This document shows positions 1 through 10,950 of a stretch of 64,000 nt of DNA, piece by piece. The notes below the pieces were generated by a model. It made no database searches. It had not been told where the DNA came from and saw only the letters and a program-made list of their open reading frames with translations. Source of the DNA: Pholis gunnellus (taxonomy: Eukaryota; Chordata; Actinopteri; Perciformes; Pholidae). Position 1 is the first letter of the stretch, and each line of letters opens with the position of its first letter. Where the stretch lies: the NCBI GenBank assembly GCA_910591455.2, contig OU342814.1, positions 19,979,768 through 20,043,767 on the forward strand, given 5' to 3'. The translations under genes and the position numbers were made by a program.

Positions 1-5
1 CCCTT

Positions 6-7
<2 letters not shown>

Positions 8-48
<41 letters not shown>
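8..48. repeat. (CA)n microsatellite
   Basis: Uninterrupted CA dinucleotide run of about 20 units at the left edge of the window. Confidence 0.95.
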
Positions 49-51
<3 letters not shown>

Positions 52-767
52 TTATGCATCTATGGATTCAAAGACATGAAATGAAAACCAAAAAATTGCT
101 CTTTTTCGTTGTTTAAGATCACAATAAAACGTTTTTCCTCTCGTTTGAGGTAAAAGTTGGTGTATCGATAAAACCAAAGTGGAAACAGACTTAATGTATA
201 AATCAGATCTGAGTCGAGCGATGAGGAGACTGTCACCTTCCTCACATCAATACATGAAACAAACAGAAACACGTTTCCATCCTGTTTTATTTTTCCATCC
301 TTTGCTGCTTTGACTGGAGCTCTTTTACTGACCTCATCTCGTTGCATCCTCTTCTTCTTATGCAGAATGCTGGAGATTTAGCTGCTTCTGTTTATCAACC
401 AATGAACTAATATTCACACAAGAGTGCGTAGACAAACGTTCATTCACATTTCTTTTGCAGATTTTCCAGAAATGTGTGCTAGATTGTACAATTTCAAAGA
501 GAAAGAAGTTCAGTGTTTATAGTAAAAGTAAATTATTATCCTAGTTAAGTTACATACAAACTATACAGATAAACCCACAACAATACCTATTGTTAAGTGA
601 GCTGCAGGAGCTCACAACTCATAGTGGCACGCAGACACAACAAAATACATGTTCCTCAAACTAAGAAGCACAAATACTTAAGATATACAACAACAACCAT
701 TCATTAATTAAGTGTCCTTTGGAATATACTCTTAATCTTAAAAAACGGAGGATCTGTAACATTTTGG

Positions 768-1178
768 CAGTGGTGTAAGTACTGCACTTTATACCTCTAC
801 TCAGAGTATTTTTACTCCACTACTATTTGTCTGTCAGCTGTAGTTACTTTTCAGATTAGTTTTCATCACCTTCCTGTCCAGTGAAACCACGTCTCTCCAG
901 GTGTGTTGATTTAGAATGTGTGCAAACTGAAAGGATGAAGTGTTCCTTTAGGTTCTCCTGAAGCTCAATAACCGAACTGTTTCTCTGAGCTCTTTAGAGA
1001 TACGTGGTTTTGTAGAATATGATGCAATATTGTAGAATAAACTTTGAAACAGTATATAAATGCAGAAAGAACATCTACAGCAGTAAAGTGCAACACACAC
1101 ATTAATGCAGCAGTGTGTTGCAGTGTGGTATTTGTACTTTTACTAAAGTAAAGGATCTCAATCCTTCTTCCACCACTG
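768..1178 (-). mobile_element. MITE copy A, near full length
   Basis: Starts CAGTGGTGTAAGTA and ends CTTCTTCCACCACTG, so the two ends are imperfect inverted repeats about 411 bp apart. The interior carries the AGTAC/ACTTTTACT-rich text shared with copies at 16.7, 27.5, 40.0 and 58.4 kb. The family resembles abundant non-autonomous hAT-like elements of percomorph fish (from memory of the motif, not a search). The flanking 8-mers do not match as a target-site duplication, so the copy is old or its ends are eroded. No coding capacity. Confidence 0.7.
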
Positions 1179-1389
1179 CTTCTAGTATTTAGAGTGTTTC
1201 TACACATCATCATCATCGTGTCCAGAGCAGCAGCAGCTCCTCGAACACCTCCGGCCTCCACTTCCAGTCAAAGAAACATCTCTCTGTTACAATCTGCTGT
1301 CCAGCAAAAAATCCACTTCATTACCATAACAATTTTAACTGCGAGGGTGGAAACAAAGTGAGGTGGGAACAATTGTATTGTTTGCCCCC

Positions 1390-1393
<4 letters not shown>

Positions 1394-1432
<39 letters not shown>
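1394..1432. repeat. (CT)n microsatellite
   Basis: Uninterrupted CT dinucleotide run of about 19 units in gene-free DNA. It generates false Arg/Glu-repeat reading frames on the minus strand. Confidence 0.9.
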
Positions 1433-1436
<4 letters not shown>

Positions 1437-4400
1437 GTCATTGGCAGCCCACTCAGACCCCGGGTGATGATGACCCTTTCCGGGGGCGAGCCAGAAATCC
1501 AGAGCGGGTAACTTTGTGAACCGAGCGACAAACGTCGGTCTTCATTCATCTCAAGAAGCGTCTCCGATCCCTCTCCGTCGTCCCCCTCTACGTTGTCTTT
1601 CTCTTTCTCCACCCATCCCTCCATCTCTCTGGAGAGCGAGGAGGAGGCCCGCCGGACAAGGAGGACAAGGAGGATTTCTCTTCACTGCAGGTTTTAAAGT
1701 GAGTTTGCTCTTTTGTCACATAAGCTGGGAGATAGTGGAGGGATACCAACTAGTTTAACTCGGACCTTCTTGATGATAATTAGCTTCATTGAAACATCAC
1801 TTCTTTTCAGGATTTGAATTCTGTTCATATTGGCCGTTCTGTGTCTCCTGATGCTCTACTTTACCATCTGATTATTCATTTTTTGTGTTTACATCATTTC
1901 GTATGAGAGGATTTATGTGTTTGTGTGTGATGAAGATAAACACGTCTAAATAACAGCTCAAACACCTGGAAAACAGAAAAGTCAAATACAATCAACGATC
2001 ACAATTTTCGGTCTTTAGCTTTCTACAAGATAAACACGGAAGTAGCTTTTTCAAAAGGGAAATATTTAGTGGTAGTCAATGGTATTTGTAAAAGGCTTTC
2101 TTCTCTGGTCGTAAGCTTTATTAAATATGCTGATTCTGTGTAGCTATGGTGTGTTTTCTGAGGGAAGTAGATTGAGGCTTGATACCAGGAGTCAACAAAA
2201 GGCCTAAACTTCAAGATTAGATGCCACTTTAAATTGCAAATTGTGGACATTTCATTTACTGGGGAGCCAAAACGATCAGTCGATTCATCGATTGAGTTGG
2301 TCCCCAGGAAATTCTGCCATTGTTTTAGTGGTTGAATCATTTCGGTCAATTTTCCGAACAAGCATCCTCCAGTTCCAGCTTCTTAAATGTGAGGATTAGT
2401 TTTTTATGTAGTAAATCTTTGGCTCAGGCTCTGGGTGTGGATTTTATCTCTAATAGACAAAACATTTATTGATTCATCGAGAAAATAATCACGAACACAT
2501 ACAATGAAAATGATGGTTAGTTTGATCCCTAAGTTGACTGTGGGTTGAACAGCTTGGAGATGGATTTTGTGTGGATTAGTAAATATAGTTCAAATGAAAT
2601 GCATTTGAATTGAAATCTTCTGGTTGAATCTTATATCTGAGATTATTGTGAGAGCAGCAATGTCAAACATTTTGCTGGTAAAAGCAACTTTGATTTGAAA
2701 TTTGAAAAGTAAATGTAGTTAATTGCAGTTCTGCAACACTTCTGTATTTGCTGTCTGATTATTGTTCCTGCTTTCACGTTTATATTTTGCCAACATTTCC
2801 TTTGTTTTCATGCCTTTTTTGATGAATAAGCGCATAATTCTCTATATGTTAGTTAGTATAGTGCAAAACATACTGTGGTGATGCTGCACTAGTTTTGTTA
2901 AATGATTTGCTTCTGCAACCCAACGATGAATATAGTCACAGTGTTTAAATTCTATTTTGTATGGACGAGGCCCAACGAGTCAGTTTTAAATGCTCTGGCT
3001 CAACACAGCAGGAATTATTTCGTCTGTTGTTTCTTTGGCTTCATGAACAGCTAAATTGATTTGAAACCTTCAGAAAGCTAATTATGCTCGTTTGATATCA
3101 GTCGACGAGCTCTGAGAGCAACTGAAGACATATTCTGGGTCCCAGAGACGGTGTCCGAGCCATTCACCGCAGCCCCGCGCTCATTGACGTGCGTGTCTAT
3201 TATCCGACACTCAGCAGTCAATACATTTCCCATGAATATGCAATGCTGCTATTGACGGCTTGGTTAGAGGGTTCAATCGCCAAAACCTCTACAACCCTGA
3301 ATCATGTGCAGGTTGATCAAGTATTTCACCCCAGTATCAGAAATGTGAGCGACACCTACGAGTTCAAAACATCAGAGTGATTTATGGTGCTTTGTGTGTT
3401 ATCCAAACGGACAAACCGGCCCGAGAGTTTCCCCTCTCCAAACCAAACAACACCTACGGGTTGAACGCAACGTAGTGTTATATAAGATTATCAGGTACTT
3501 TCAGGCCTCGGTGGATCATTTAACAAATATTTACTCGTAGTTTTGCATCATCTGACGATTGATTTTAAATCCAACTTGTGCTGCAGGATGAAGGAGCAGT
3601 TTGTCCTTCAAAAGTCCACTCAAAGAGTCAAAAAAGAGTCATCCACCATTTAACAAACTAAACGCCTTTATCGTGATACCAACGGTATAGCAGAACATTC
3701 AGATGACTGTTTGTGTAAACTCTGAGCGTCTTCTGTTGACAAAAAGGTCAACGTGACGGGGTCATGTTTTAGAGAACAGGGATTTATTTTCCAGAGAAGT
3801 ATTTAATGTACTTTGTGCATCCAAACCATAGATAACTATTCGCTCGTCTATAAAAATACAAAATAAAAGTCTATAAAAGCGGAAATAAGGATGAAACTAT
3901 ATTGATCCATTTGGAGGAACTGGGTTGCTGCATGCAGCAAAGAAGAAATTATGAAATTAATATTTGTAAGATCAGGTTTGAAACGTCTAGAACTCACATT
4001 TCTGGCCCTTTTAAAATAATAAATGAACAAACGGACAGTTTAAAATAAAGGCAACAAAAATGTAGTCAAAGACCGAAGGAAAGGATTTGATGACTCTAAG
4101 TGGGCTTGATGTTACAAAGATGCTTTTATTGAGTCTCAAGACGTGCATTACAACGTGGAATACTGCGCGAAGCAGCTAGCAGCAGTTAGCATTAGACAAA
4201 TTGTGAAAACTTCCAGGACTGTGTCAAAGTTGAGGGACAAATCATCACATTTCCTCATTAGGAAGGAAGAGAAAAGTAACCTATTGTTTTGTTACTGCTC
4301 CGGTATCTTTGATGCTACAAAAGTCAAAAGTCAGGTGTCAATACGAGGTCTCCAGGGTCACACATTTCTTTGGAGCAGCAGATGACGGCATGAAACCTTC

Positions 4401-4724
4401 GACTTGGAGAAAGAAAGCCACAGAAAGAGGCAGTTCGGTTGTTTTTTGTTGTTTTTCGGTTGTAAAAATGGAAAAGGGGGGGGCGGCAGGCGGCAAGCAG
4501 GCCGGCCGGCCCGACCCAAGCGTCGTTTGAGGACGAAGACAAAGATCCATATTAACAAAAACTGCAGATGACAGATGATTAATCGGCGTGGTGGGGCCTG
4601 CCGAGCCGCCGGACCCCCGGCTGACACCCCGAGCCACCAAACACAAAACCAACAACCCCCCAGAGCCTCGGCGGCCCGGAGGAGCGTGGGCGAAGGGTGG
4701 AAGCAGGGCACCGTCCCAATGGAG

Positions 4725-4736
4725 CAGTGTGTGTGT

Positions 4737-4801
<65 letters not shown>

Positions 4802-5100
4802 AGAGAGGAAAAAGAAAGATTGTGTGTGTGTGGGTGGGTTTGTGTGTGTTTGTTCATCAGATTTTGACAGAGAAAGTGTGTGTGTGTTGGTGTGTATATT
4901 TGTTACAGGACAAATGAAAGCATGTATGTGTGTGTGAGAGAGAGAGAGTTACATTGAGAGCAGTTGAAACTGGGTATTTGTGTGTGTGCGTGTGCATGTG
5001 GGAGTGTTTGTGCCTGTGAGAAAGTGTGTGTTTTCTAAGTGTGTGTATTTGGTTTCTGAGCCTGTTCATTGCAGTGTGTGTTTGTGTGTGTGTGTGTGCG
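4725..5100. repeat. TG-rich low-complexity zone
   Basis: A compound region of (TG)n runs broken by TA, TT and GA units, densest at 4727-4800, then 4825-4860, 4876-4945, 4978-5050 and 5072-5100. All long reading frames through it are Val-Cys or Thr-His repeats and are not genes. Confidence 0.85.
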
Positions 5101-6225
5101 CGTGGAGTGGCCAAACCCCCATCTGCCACAGGGTGGGCGGCTCGCCACACAACGACAATACACACCAACATTTTTGTAACTGTGGGCGTTCAAAAGGCTG
5201 GAGGAGCTGCGGTCCTCCTGCTCGCTGTGTTCGTCTCCGCAGCTCAGTGATGCAGCAGAAGGCTTCAGCTTCATCAGCTCTTTAATCAGCTATTCAACAA
5301 ATCAAACAGATTTAAATATGTTCTGTTTACACTGCAAACGTCTAAAAGCATTCCGTCTTTCACATCCTTCTCCCGTCCAAAGGAAAGCTTGTGAAGTTTA
5401 TCCTCTGAGGATTTGTCTGATCTGATTTCATGAGCTCCACAAAGCTCATGTTTCCAGGTGTGGGAGAGTACTGCATATGTTAATAGTACTATAAAGCCTT
5501 TAGTGTGAAGTCCCCGAATGTCCTCAAGTGATGTCACTTGAGTCAGCATCAGCTGGGTCTGAAGTGTGAAAAGTAAAAAAATGTGGAGGAGTGGAGTAAG
5601 AAAGAAGTGAGCTAACCAGAACTCTGTAGCCCGATGCTCACTTCTGCTGCACGCTAGAGGCTCCAGGCCACATTAGCTTAACCAGTGCTACATTCTTAAT
5701 TTAACCTAGTTGTTGATGTTAGAAATCAGCGCAATGTACCTTTAACTAAAATAATGCATTACTCAAAACATAGATGTGAATGAGATACCTGTGATACCTG
5801 AGATACCTGTGATCACGTAAAGATAAACAATATTGGTACTTTCTTTTTTTAAGGTTCCTGTCTTTTCAAAGATTGTGATGTTAAAATGTGATTTTGTAGG
5901 AAATACTTGTGTATGAAGTGGATTTGATGTCTGTTGCAGCTGCAGCTTTCTTTTAACACATATGTCTACTGCACATATGTGCCTAACATCATTAAAACTA
6001 GACTAAACCACTAAACATGGGGACACCACCAAGAGGAACCAGCTTCTTGTTCTTGTCACTAATCACCCCATCTATCTCGGCAGGCCAACAATAGCAAGAC
6101 TCAGTCAGAGCAGAAATCTGTTCCTGACAAGGCAAGAGAGAAAACAAATGGGTCTGTGCTGTCAGTGTGTGGGCTCAGCTGGCACAAAGACAAAACAAAG
6201 CAACACAGTTTTACCCGGATACCAG

Positions 6226-6276
6226 CCATATAAGCAGACCCAGATCCTCTCACCTCACCGGAGAATCCTTTTATGG
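6226..6276 (+). promoter_or_regulatory. SRE-like cluster (CArG plus ETS) upstream of egr2
   Basis: A perfect CArG box CC(A/T)6GG, CCTTTTATGG, sits at 6267-6276. It is flanked 5' by an ETS-type core ACCGGAGA at 6257-6264, and 3' (6285-6296) by a palindromic ETS pair ACCGGAATTCCG. A one-mismatch CArG, CCATATAAGC, lies at 6226-6235. CArG next to ETS is the layout of serum response elements bound by SRF with ternary complex factors, and EGR-family promoters are known SRF/ELK targets. The position, about 300 bp before the TATA box, fits that role. Confidence 0.65.
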
Positions 6277-6348
6277 AGAGAGTGACCGGAATTCCGAATG
6301 ATGGAGGTTTTTTTTCTCCTCCTTTACGTGTCTGAGGGCAGCACGGAG

Positions 6349-6354
6349 CACGTG
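6349..6354. promoter_or_regulatory. E-box CACGTG in egr2 promoter
   Basis: A palindromic CACGTG lies between the SRE-like cluster and the TATA box. One hexamer is weak evidence alone; it is listed because it falls inside an otherwise well-formed promoter. Confidence 0.3.
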
Positions 6355-6474
6355 ATGATTACTGTGATAGAATAAAAAAAAAGAAAATTCACCCCCCCCC
6401 CCCCCCTTTTTTTATTTAGTTAAACTTCCACATGTATTTTTTATTGTTTCCACGTTTTGTCACGGCGAGCTCCA

Positions 6475-6577
6475 CCAATCCTATTTCTGGAGTTCCCTCT
6501 TCTTCTTTCTTTTTTTTCAAACCCAAGTCCATACTTGGTGAATGACGTGCCGGGACACCCAGCGATTCCCTTTATAA
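6475..6577 (+). promoter_or_regulatory. egr2 core promoter: CCAAT, CArG-like, CRE-like, TATA
   Basis: In order: CCAAT at 6475-6479, a one-mismatch CArG CCATACTTGG at 6529-6538, a CRE-like TGACGTGC at 6543-6550, and TTTATAA at 6571-6577. A start site about 25-30 bp downstream (around 6600) would give a 5' UTR of roughly 95 nt before the ATG at 6697. The architecture is that of an immediate-early gene: SRE plus CRE plus a strong TATA. The start site is inferred, not seen. Confidence 0.6.
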
Positions 6578-6611
6578 CCTTACTGCAGCATTCAGGAGCT
6601 GTTTACAAGAG

Positions 6612-6674
6612 ATGACGGGCTGAACAGACCAAATGTTTGAGAGAAAAATGGACCAAAATATTTCCTGGAATTAG
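6612..6674 (+). other. Two upstream ORFs in the egr2 leader
   Basis: If transcription starts near 6600, two ATGs precede the real start. The first, 6612-6623, is three codons plus stop. The second, 6633-6674, is thirteen codons plus stop and is in a different frame from the main ORF. Both end before the main ATG at 6697, so they would act as short uORFs that could dampen translation. Function is inference. Confidence 0.4.
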
Positions 6675-6696
6675 TCTAAACCGCCTGATCTCCAGG

Positions 6697-8094
6697 ATGA
6701 CTGCTAAAATAGCGAATGAAGTTTTTGTATCTCTCAGCAGTCTTGTAGATAGTATTCCTAGAGATGTGTACTCAGCGGAGGGGTCGATTGTTTTTAAAGA
6801 GGAGGCTGTAGGGGAAGAAGAACATGAAGAGAATGAAAGCGGTAAGATGTTGTGTCATTTGTCCTGAGGTGTGGATGGAGGTCTGGGTGAAAGTACAACA
6901 TTCTAATTTGAATTGCTCCAAAATGTTTAAACAAATGATGGTGAAGTGTTGGGTGTAAGAAGACACCCGTGTCATGAGATGATATGCTCGTTTTGTTGCA
7001 TTCTAACCGAGTGTACTTTTCTACATATTTTAGATACCCTTCTGTTCGAGGGGAAGAGCGCACCTGAGCTGCCTTGCTACGGGGACTTGGCGCAGTACGT
7101 GGCAACTTTACGCACGCACCCAGTGGCGTTTACTGGCAAGTTCTCGGTGGACTCCAGAGGCGCAGGAGAAGCGTGGACACCGAGGCAGGTCATCAACGTG
7201 ATCAGCGCTGACATCGCCTCCCCGGTGTCTGCGTCGTGTTCAAGATCGCCAGATCTTGACGCGGGGGACTGTACCATGGCGCACGGCCATCCGGACATCA
7301 GCATGTACGTGCCCCCCCATCATCATCCTCATCCTCACCCTCATCCTCACCCTCACCCTCACCCTCACCCTCACCCGGCCCCTTCCTACTCCTGCAGCGG
7401 GGACATGTACCAGGACCAGTCGGCGGGGGGGTACCTGTCGACGTCCACCTGCTCTGTGTCCTACCACCCGCCTCCGACCTACAACCCTGCGCCTAAATCG
7501 ACCGTAGACGGCGCCGCACTGCTGTCTATCATGCCCGAGTACGGAGGCTTCTACCAGCAGAGCTGTCAAAGAGATATCCAGGCGGCTTTCCCAGAGAGGA
7601 AATCCCTCCCGTACCCGCTAGACACCCTCAGGGTGCCTCCGCCTCTAACTCCTCTCAACACCATCAGGAACTTTACGCTCGGTGCGCCCTCACCTGCGGC
7701 CGAAGGTCCCATGGCCGCCGCCTTCCCCAGCCACCAAAGCCTCCCTCTTAGGCCGATCCTGAGACCCAGGAAGTACCCGAACCGGCCGAGCAAGACGCCG
7801 GTCCACCAGAGGCCGTACCCGTGCCCGGCTGAGAACTGCGATCGCAGGTTCTCCCGGTCGGACGAGCTGAGCCGACACCTGCGCATCCACACGGGCCACA
7901 AACCATTCCAATGCCGCATCTGCATGAGGAACTTCAGCCGCAGCGACCACCTCACCACCCACATCCGCACGCACACCGGGGAGAAACCCTTCTCCTGTGA
8001 CCAGTGCGGGAGGAAGTTCGCCCGGAGTGACGAGAGGAGGAGGCACATGAAGATTCACCTCCGGCAGAAGGAGAAGAAATCCTCAGCGTCCTAA
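6697..8094 (+). CDS. egr2a: EGR2-type (Krox-20) C2H2 zinc-finger transcription factor, divergent paralogue
   Basis: Two coding exons, 6697-6841 and 7034-8094 (donor GTAAGA, acceptor TTTTAG, phase 1), give 401 residues. The start ATG, with A at -3, opens MTAK as in other EGR2 proteins. Three C-terminal C2H2 fingers (about 310-390) carry helices RSDELSRH, RSDHLTTH and RSDERRRH, the set that reads GC-rich EGR sites. The linker before them (RPILRPRKYPNRPSKTPVH) and the segment LDTLRVPPPLTPLNTIRNF are EGR2-like. Ile259 in TIRNF corresponds to the residue through which EGR2 meets NAB co-repressors. EGR2 is a nuclear activator used in hindbrain segmentation, Schwann-cell myelination and immune signalling. 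Oddities: the N-terminal activation region is poorly conserved, a His-Pro repeat sits at 144-163, and the Ser-rich tail after the fingers is missing, so the protein is about 75 residues shorter than human. The 'a' paralogue name is inferred from this divergence. Opposite-strand ado lies 4.7 kb downstream, as in other vertebrates. Confidence 0.93.
7318..7377 (+). repeat. Coding (CAY-CCN)n repeat giving a His-Pro run in EGR2
   Basis: Inside egr2 exon 2, alternating His and Pro codons encode HHH(PH)8P at residues 144-163. The codons are a mix of CAT and CAC with CCT throughout, so the tract is a slightly degenerated hexanucleotide repeat in the reading frame. It lies in the activation region, well before the zinc fingers. 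Confidence 0.9.
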
Positions 8095-8930
8095 TCCTCA
8101 TCGCGCACGGCCCGATGCTGCTGAATGGGAACTTTCTGAATCTGAACATGACCAGTGGATCGGCTCCGGCCACAGTCTGTCAGCCAAAAGAGTACCTTGT
8201 AGTTTATTTAGTCAAGAGGTGGAAGAAATCTCTTTGGAAGCACATCAGGGAGAATCAGGGACCAGAGTTTGGCCATGCCGTCGTTATTTATCACATTAAC
8301 TAAAACATAATTCCTCAATCATCAGTCAGTGGTTCAGATTATTAACAGAGACAGTCATACACACAAACAAAGATGGACATTGTGGTGTTAAATTGTAAAT
8401 GGACTTTGGTTTACACTTTAAACGATAACAGTTGGTGTGCTTCTTTAAAACACAGTGTGACCAGCTGCTACAGCTCATTTTAGTGCTCTGTGGCAAAGCA
8501 TGTCGACTGTCTACATGCTTCATATTCTCAGGGATTCAATTACAATCCAGGCTGCAAACATGAGACCAAAATGCTGCAGGTCAGCTGACCGATGCAGGAG
8601 TTTAACCAGCTGTGGTTTGGTTTCAACTGCAGTCTAATGCACACAATCTGGTAATCTTAGAACAAATACAATAAGTCACTGTGGTATCAGAGGGGGTGTT
8701 TGGGCCCTCATTTAAACTGTGTACAACAGTTTTTCAACAACCTACTCCCAAAATCATCTACATGAAGAATTTCTCTTCTCAGCATTTTGGTTTCAGCGTG
8801 AGGCAAAATGTAATTCAGTCTTCATCCCATCTCCACTAATTTAATTGCAAGCTGGAAATCCTCACATGTTCTTCTGCACTGTTAAGTAGTAGCGACGTCA
8901 TCAATGTTCAATATTTATCATATTAAAGTT
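8095..8930 (+). other. Probable egr2 3' UTR
   Basis: AT-rich sequence after the stop with several ATTTA-like elements (around 8200-8290), as expected of an unstable immediate-early mRNA. The first reasonable poly(A) signal is ATTAAA at 8922-8927, so the UTR would be about 830 nt. No coding content is visible. The end is inferred. Confidence 0.4.
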
Positions 8931-9129
8931 AAAAGATGTGTTGCAGGGTTTATGAGACAGATACACGCAATACGTTTTGTAATGTGATACTAAATTGGCT
9001 ATGATGCTTATTTATCTAAATGGACTAATCTATGTCACCATGGATGCAAAATGTTGATGTTAACACAAAAAACAGATGCCAAACATAAATTACATTCTCT
9101 ATTTTAGTGTCCCTGGTGCACAATATTTA

Positions 9130-9540
9130 AAGGTTCTCTATACGACATTCAGAGCATTATTTAAGCAGCAAACGATTAGCTATGTAAATACAGAGTGGAG
9201 TAATGTCTACCTGAGCAGAGAAGGAAGTCTCTCTGTGTGTGTGTTGTAATCGGAGCTTCTCTGTGATTTGTTTACATATTCTTTAGTGCATGTTTGTGCA
9301 TGTGAGCCTGCCCCGCTGGTTAGCTCACGGCCGTAGCTCCGCGTGGCGCTCAAACGGTGGTTGCAGCTGAATGCAGGAGCTCCTCCAGGTTGATGCGTTA
9401 CCCCTCACATCAACATGGTCAGCTCCATCAGCGCTGTCGCTGTTGTTTGCGCTGTTAGCTGCGAACCGCCGCCATGTTGAGAGCCGTGTGGAGGCAACAG
9501 AAATGCTCTGAATTTCAAATTTAGCACCTTTGAAAATATA
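9130..9540. repeat. Interspersed repeat, family 1 (copy 1)
   Basis: Shares ordered blocks with 47113-47450. These are an opening like ACATTCAGA(A/G)CATTA, a middle with GCCGCC...CAT(A/G)TTGAGAGCC, then GAGGCAA and a closing CACCTTT. The order and spacing agree, so they are diverged copies of one dispersed element. I cannot name the family from sequence alone. Confidence 0.5.
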
Positions 9541-9897
9541 TATATGCTTGTCGGGAGTAAGGAGATGAGGGAGCGAGTTAATTTGAAGTGATGTCGTGAG
9601 AACACCCAAGAGATATTGTGACATCACAAATCAGGGCGGAGGCGAAAGTGGGAACTCAGTGAAATTGTCGTTGGCTAGATGCAGCAAAATGAAGCTTTTT
9701 TAAAACCTGTATTTTGTATCATATAAGAAATGTTGAAAGAGTGACATGCATTAACATTAGTTTATGGCACATGTTGGGATTTTATGAGATTGTAGCCTGA
9801 TAATCTGTTTCTTTATGGTTAGATTTTGTATTTCCAGGTGTATGCACTTGATACTTGTAAAAATTCAACCCGCGTTTCTACCTGATGAATGATGTGA

Positions 9898-9900
<3 letters not shown>

Positions 9901-9973
<73 letters not shown>
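9901..9973. repeat. (GA)n microsatellite
   Basis: Uninterrupted 73-bp GA run between egr2 and ado. It is a purine/pyrimidine mirror tract able to form H-DNA. Confidence 0.95.
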
Positions 9974-9975
<2 letters not shown>

Positions 9976-10950
9976 CACTGGAAAAATAAAAGTTGTCTTT
10001 GTGTTTTATCATTTTTATGCAAACAAGTGGAGCACTAAAGCTTTTGTTCTGCTGGGCTGACGCTTCTTGTCGATGCAAATAAACGTTGACTTGTCAAGTT
10101 GTCGTGGCTGCCTGCGATTCCTCCTCTTTATTTCGGCACAAACGTATATTTAGAGGCTCTTCTGGAGCTTTTGGTCACATCCCCTTCCACGGGCAGACGG
10201 TGTTCGCCCACTTGTCAGGGAATTGTAAATGTTCAAATTCATCTACAATTCCTTTTAATTTCTCATACATGTTTGAAACTCTCTCTGCTGCACACCAGCT
10301 ACTAAATGGATCATGAGGTTGAGCTTTTCTTGTCAGCAGCAACCTTTGAAACTATAAGCTACTTGAACACGCACATTCAAATTCTATTTTAGGTATGTGT
10401 ATAAAATACTCTGCAACGTATATGAACAGTATGCAGAGAAGTTTACATATCTTTGCAAAAGTGTTAGGAAAACACCAAAACTCTTTAAAACAAAACTGTA
10501 GGATGAAGTTAAAAGACAATTTGAAAGACATTTTTTTCCATTTAAGACTCTTTAAAATCATAACAAAGACACAAATACTTTCCCTTCAGTCACACAGAGC
10601 TTCATCAACCTGCTAAAGGAGCGCTCGGTGCCTTTTATTAAAAATATAGGTCACCAACTTGATTCAGTTGATTTTGTTTCAGAGCAACGCCACGAGTTTC
10701 ATCAAATCATGTCAAATAAAATAAAATGTATCGAAAGTCATCATGCTGCTTTTTCTTCACACTTCATCACATCCTGAAGCAAATGACACAGACGTGTTTT
10801 TGGCAAAATAAACAGCACATTTTATACGAAAACCTTCATTACAGGCAAAACACATCGATACAGTTGCCGATCATTTAACCCACAATCAAGATTCTGGACT
10901 CGGCTCAGTTGATGAAACATCAGCTGAGAAGACGTGTCGCCCATACAGCC

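Larger units (their letters stand above)
1..6240. other. Gene-free stretch upstream of egr2
   Basis: I see no supportable coding exon here. Contents: a (CA)n tract at 8-48, a MITE at 768-1178, a (CT)n tract at about 1394-1432 and a long TG-rich low-complexity zone at about 4725-5100. The segment 1516-1700 is more GC-rich and ends in a possible donor (AAA then GTGAGT). It could be a 5' UTR exon or regulatory DNA, but nothing in it is recognisable. Being upstream of a developmental regulator, the stretch could hold distal enhancers. That is inference and not visible without cross-species alignment. Confidence 0.5.

Noticed and set aside
6946..7033. Upstream in-frame extension of egr2 exon 2
   Set aside because: It is intron sequence. 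A donor at 6842 and acceptor ending at 7033 join MTAK... to exon 2 in phase, which matches EGR2 proteins.
7240..8173. Several long minus-strand and shifted frames over egr2
   Set aside because: Shadows of the GC-rich zinc-finger and His-Pro coding sequence; no family signature.
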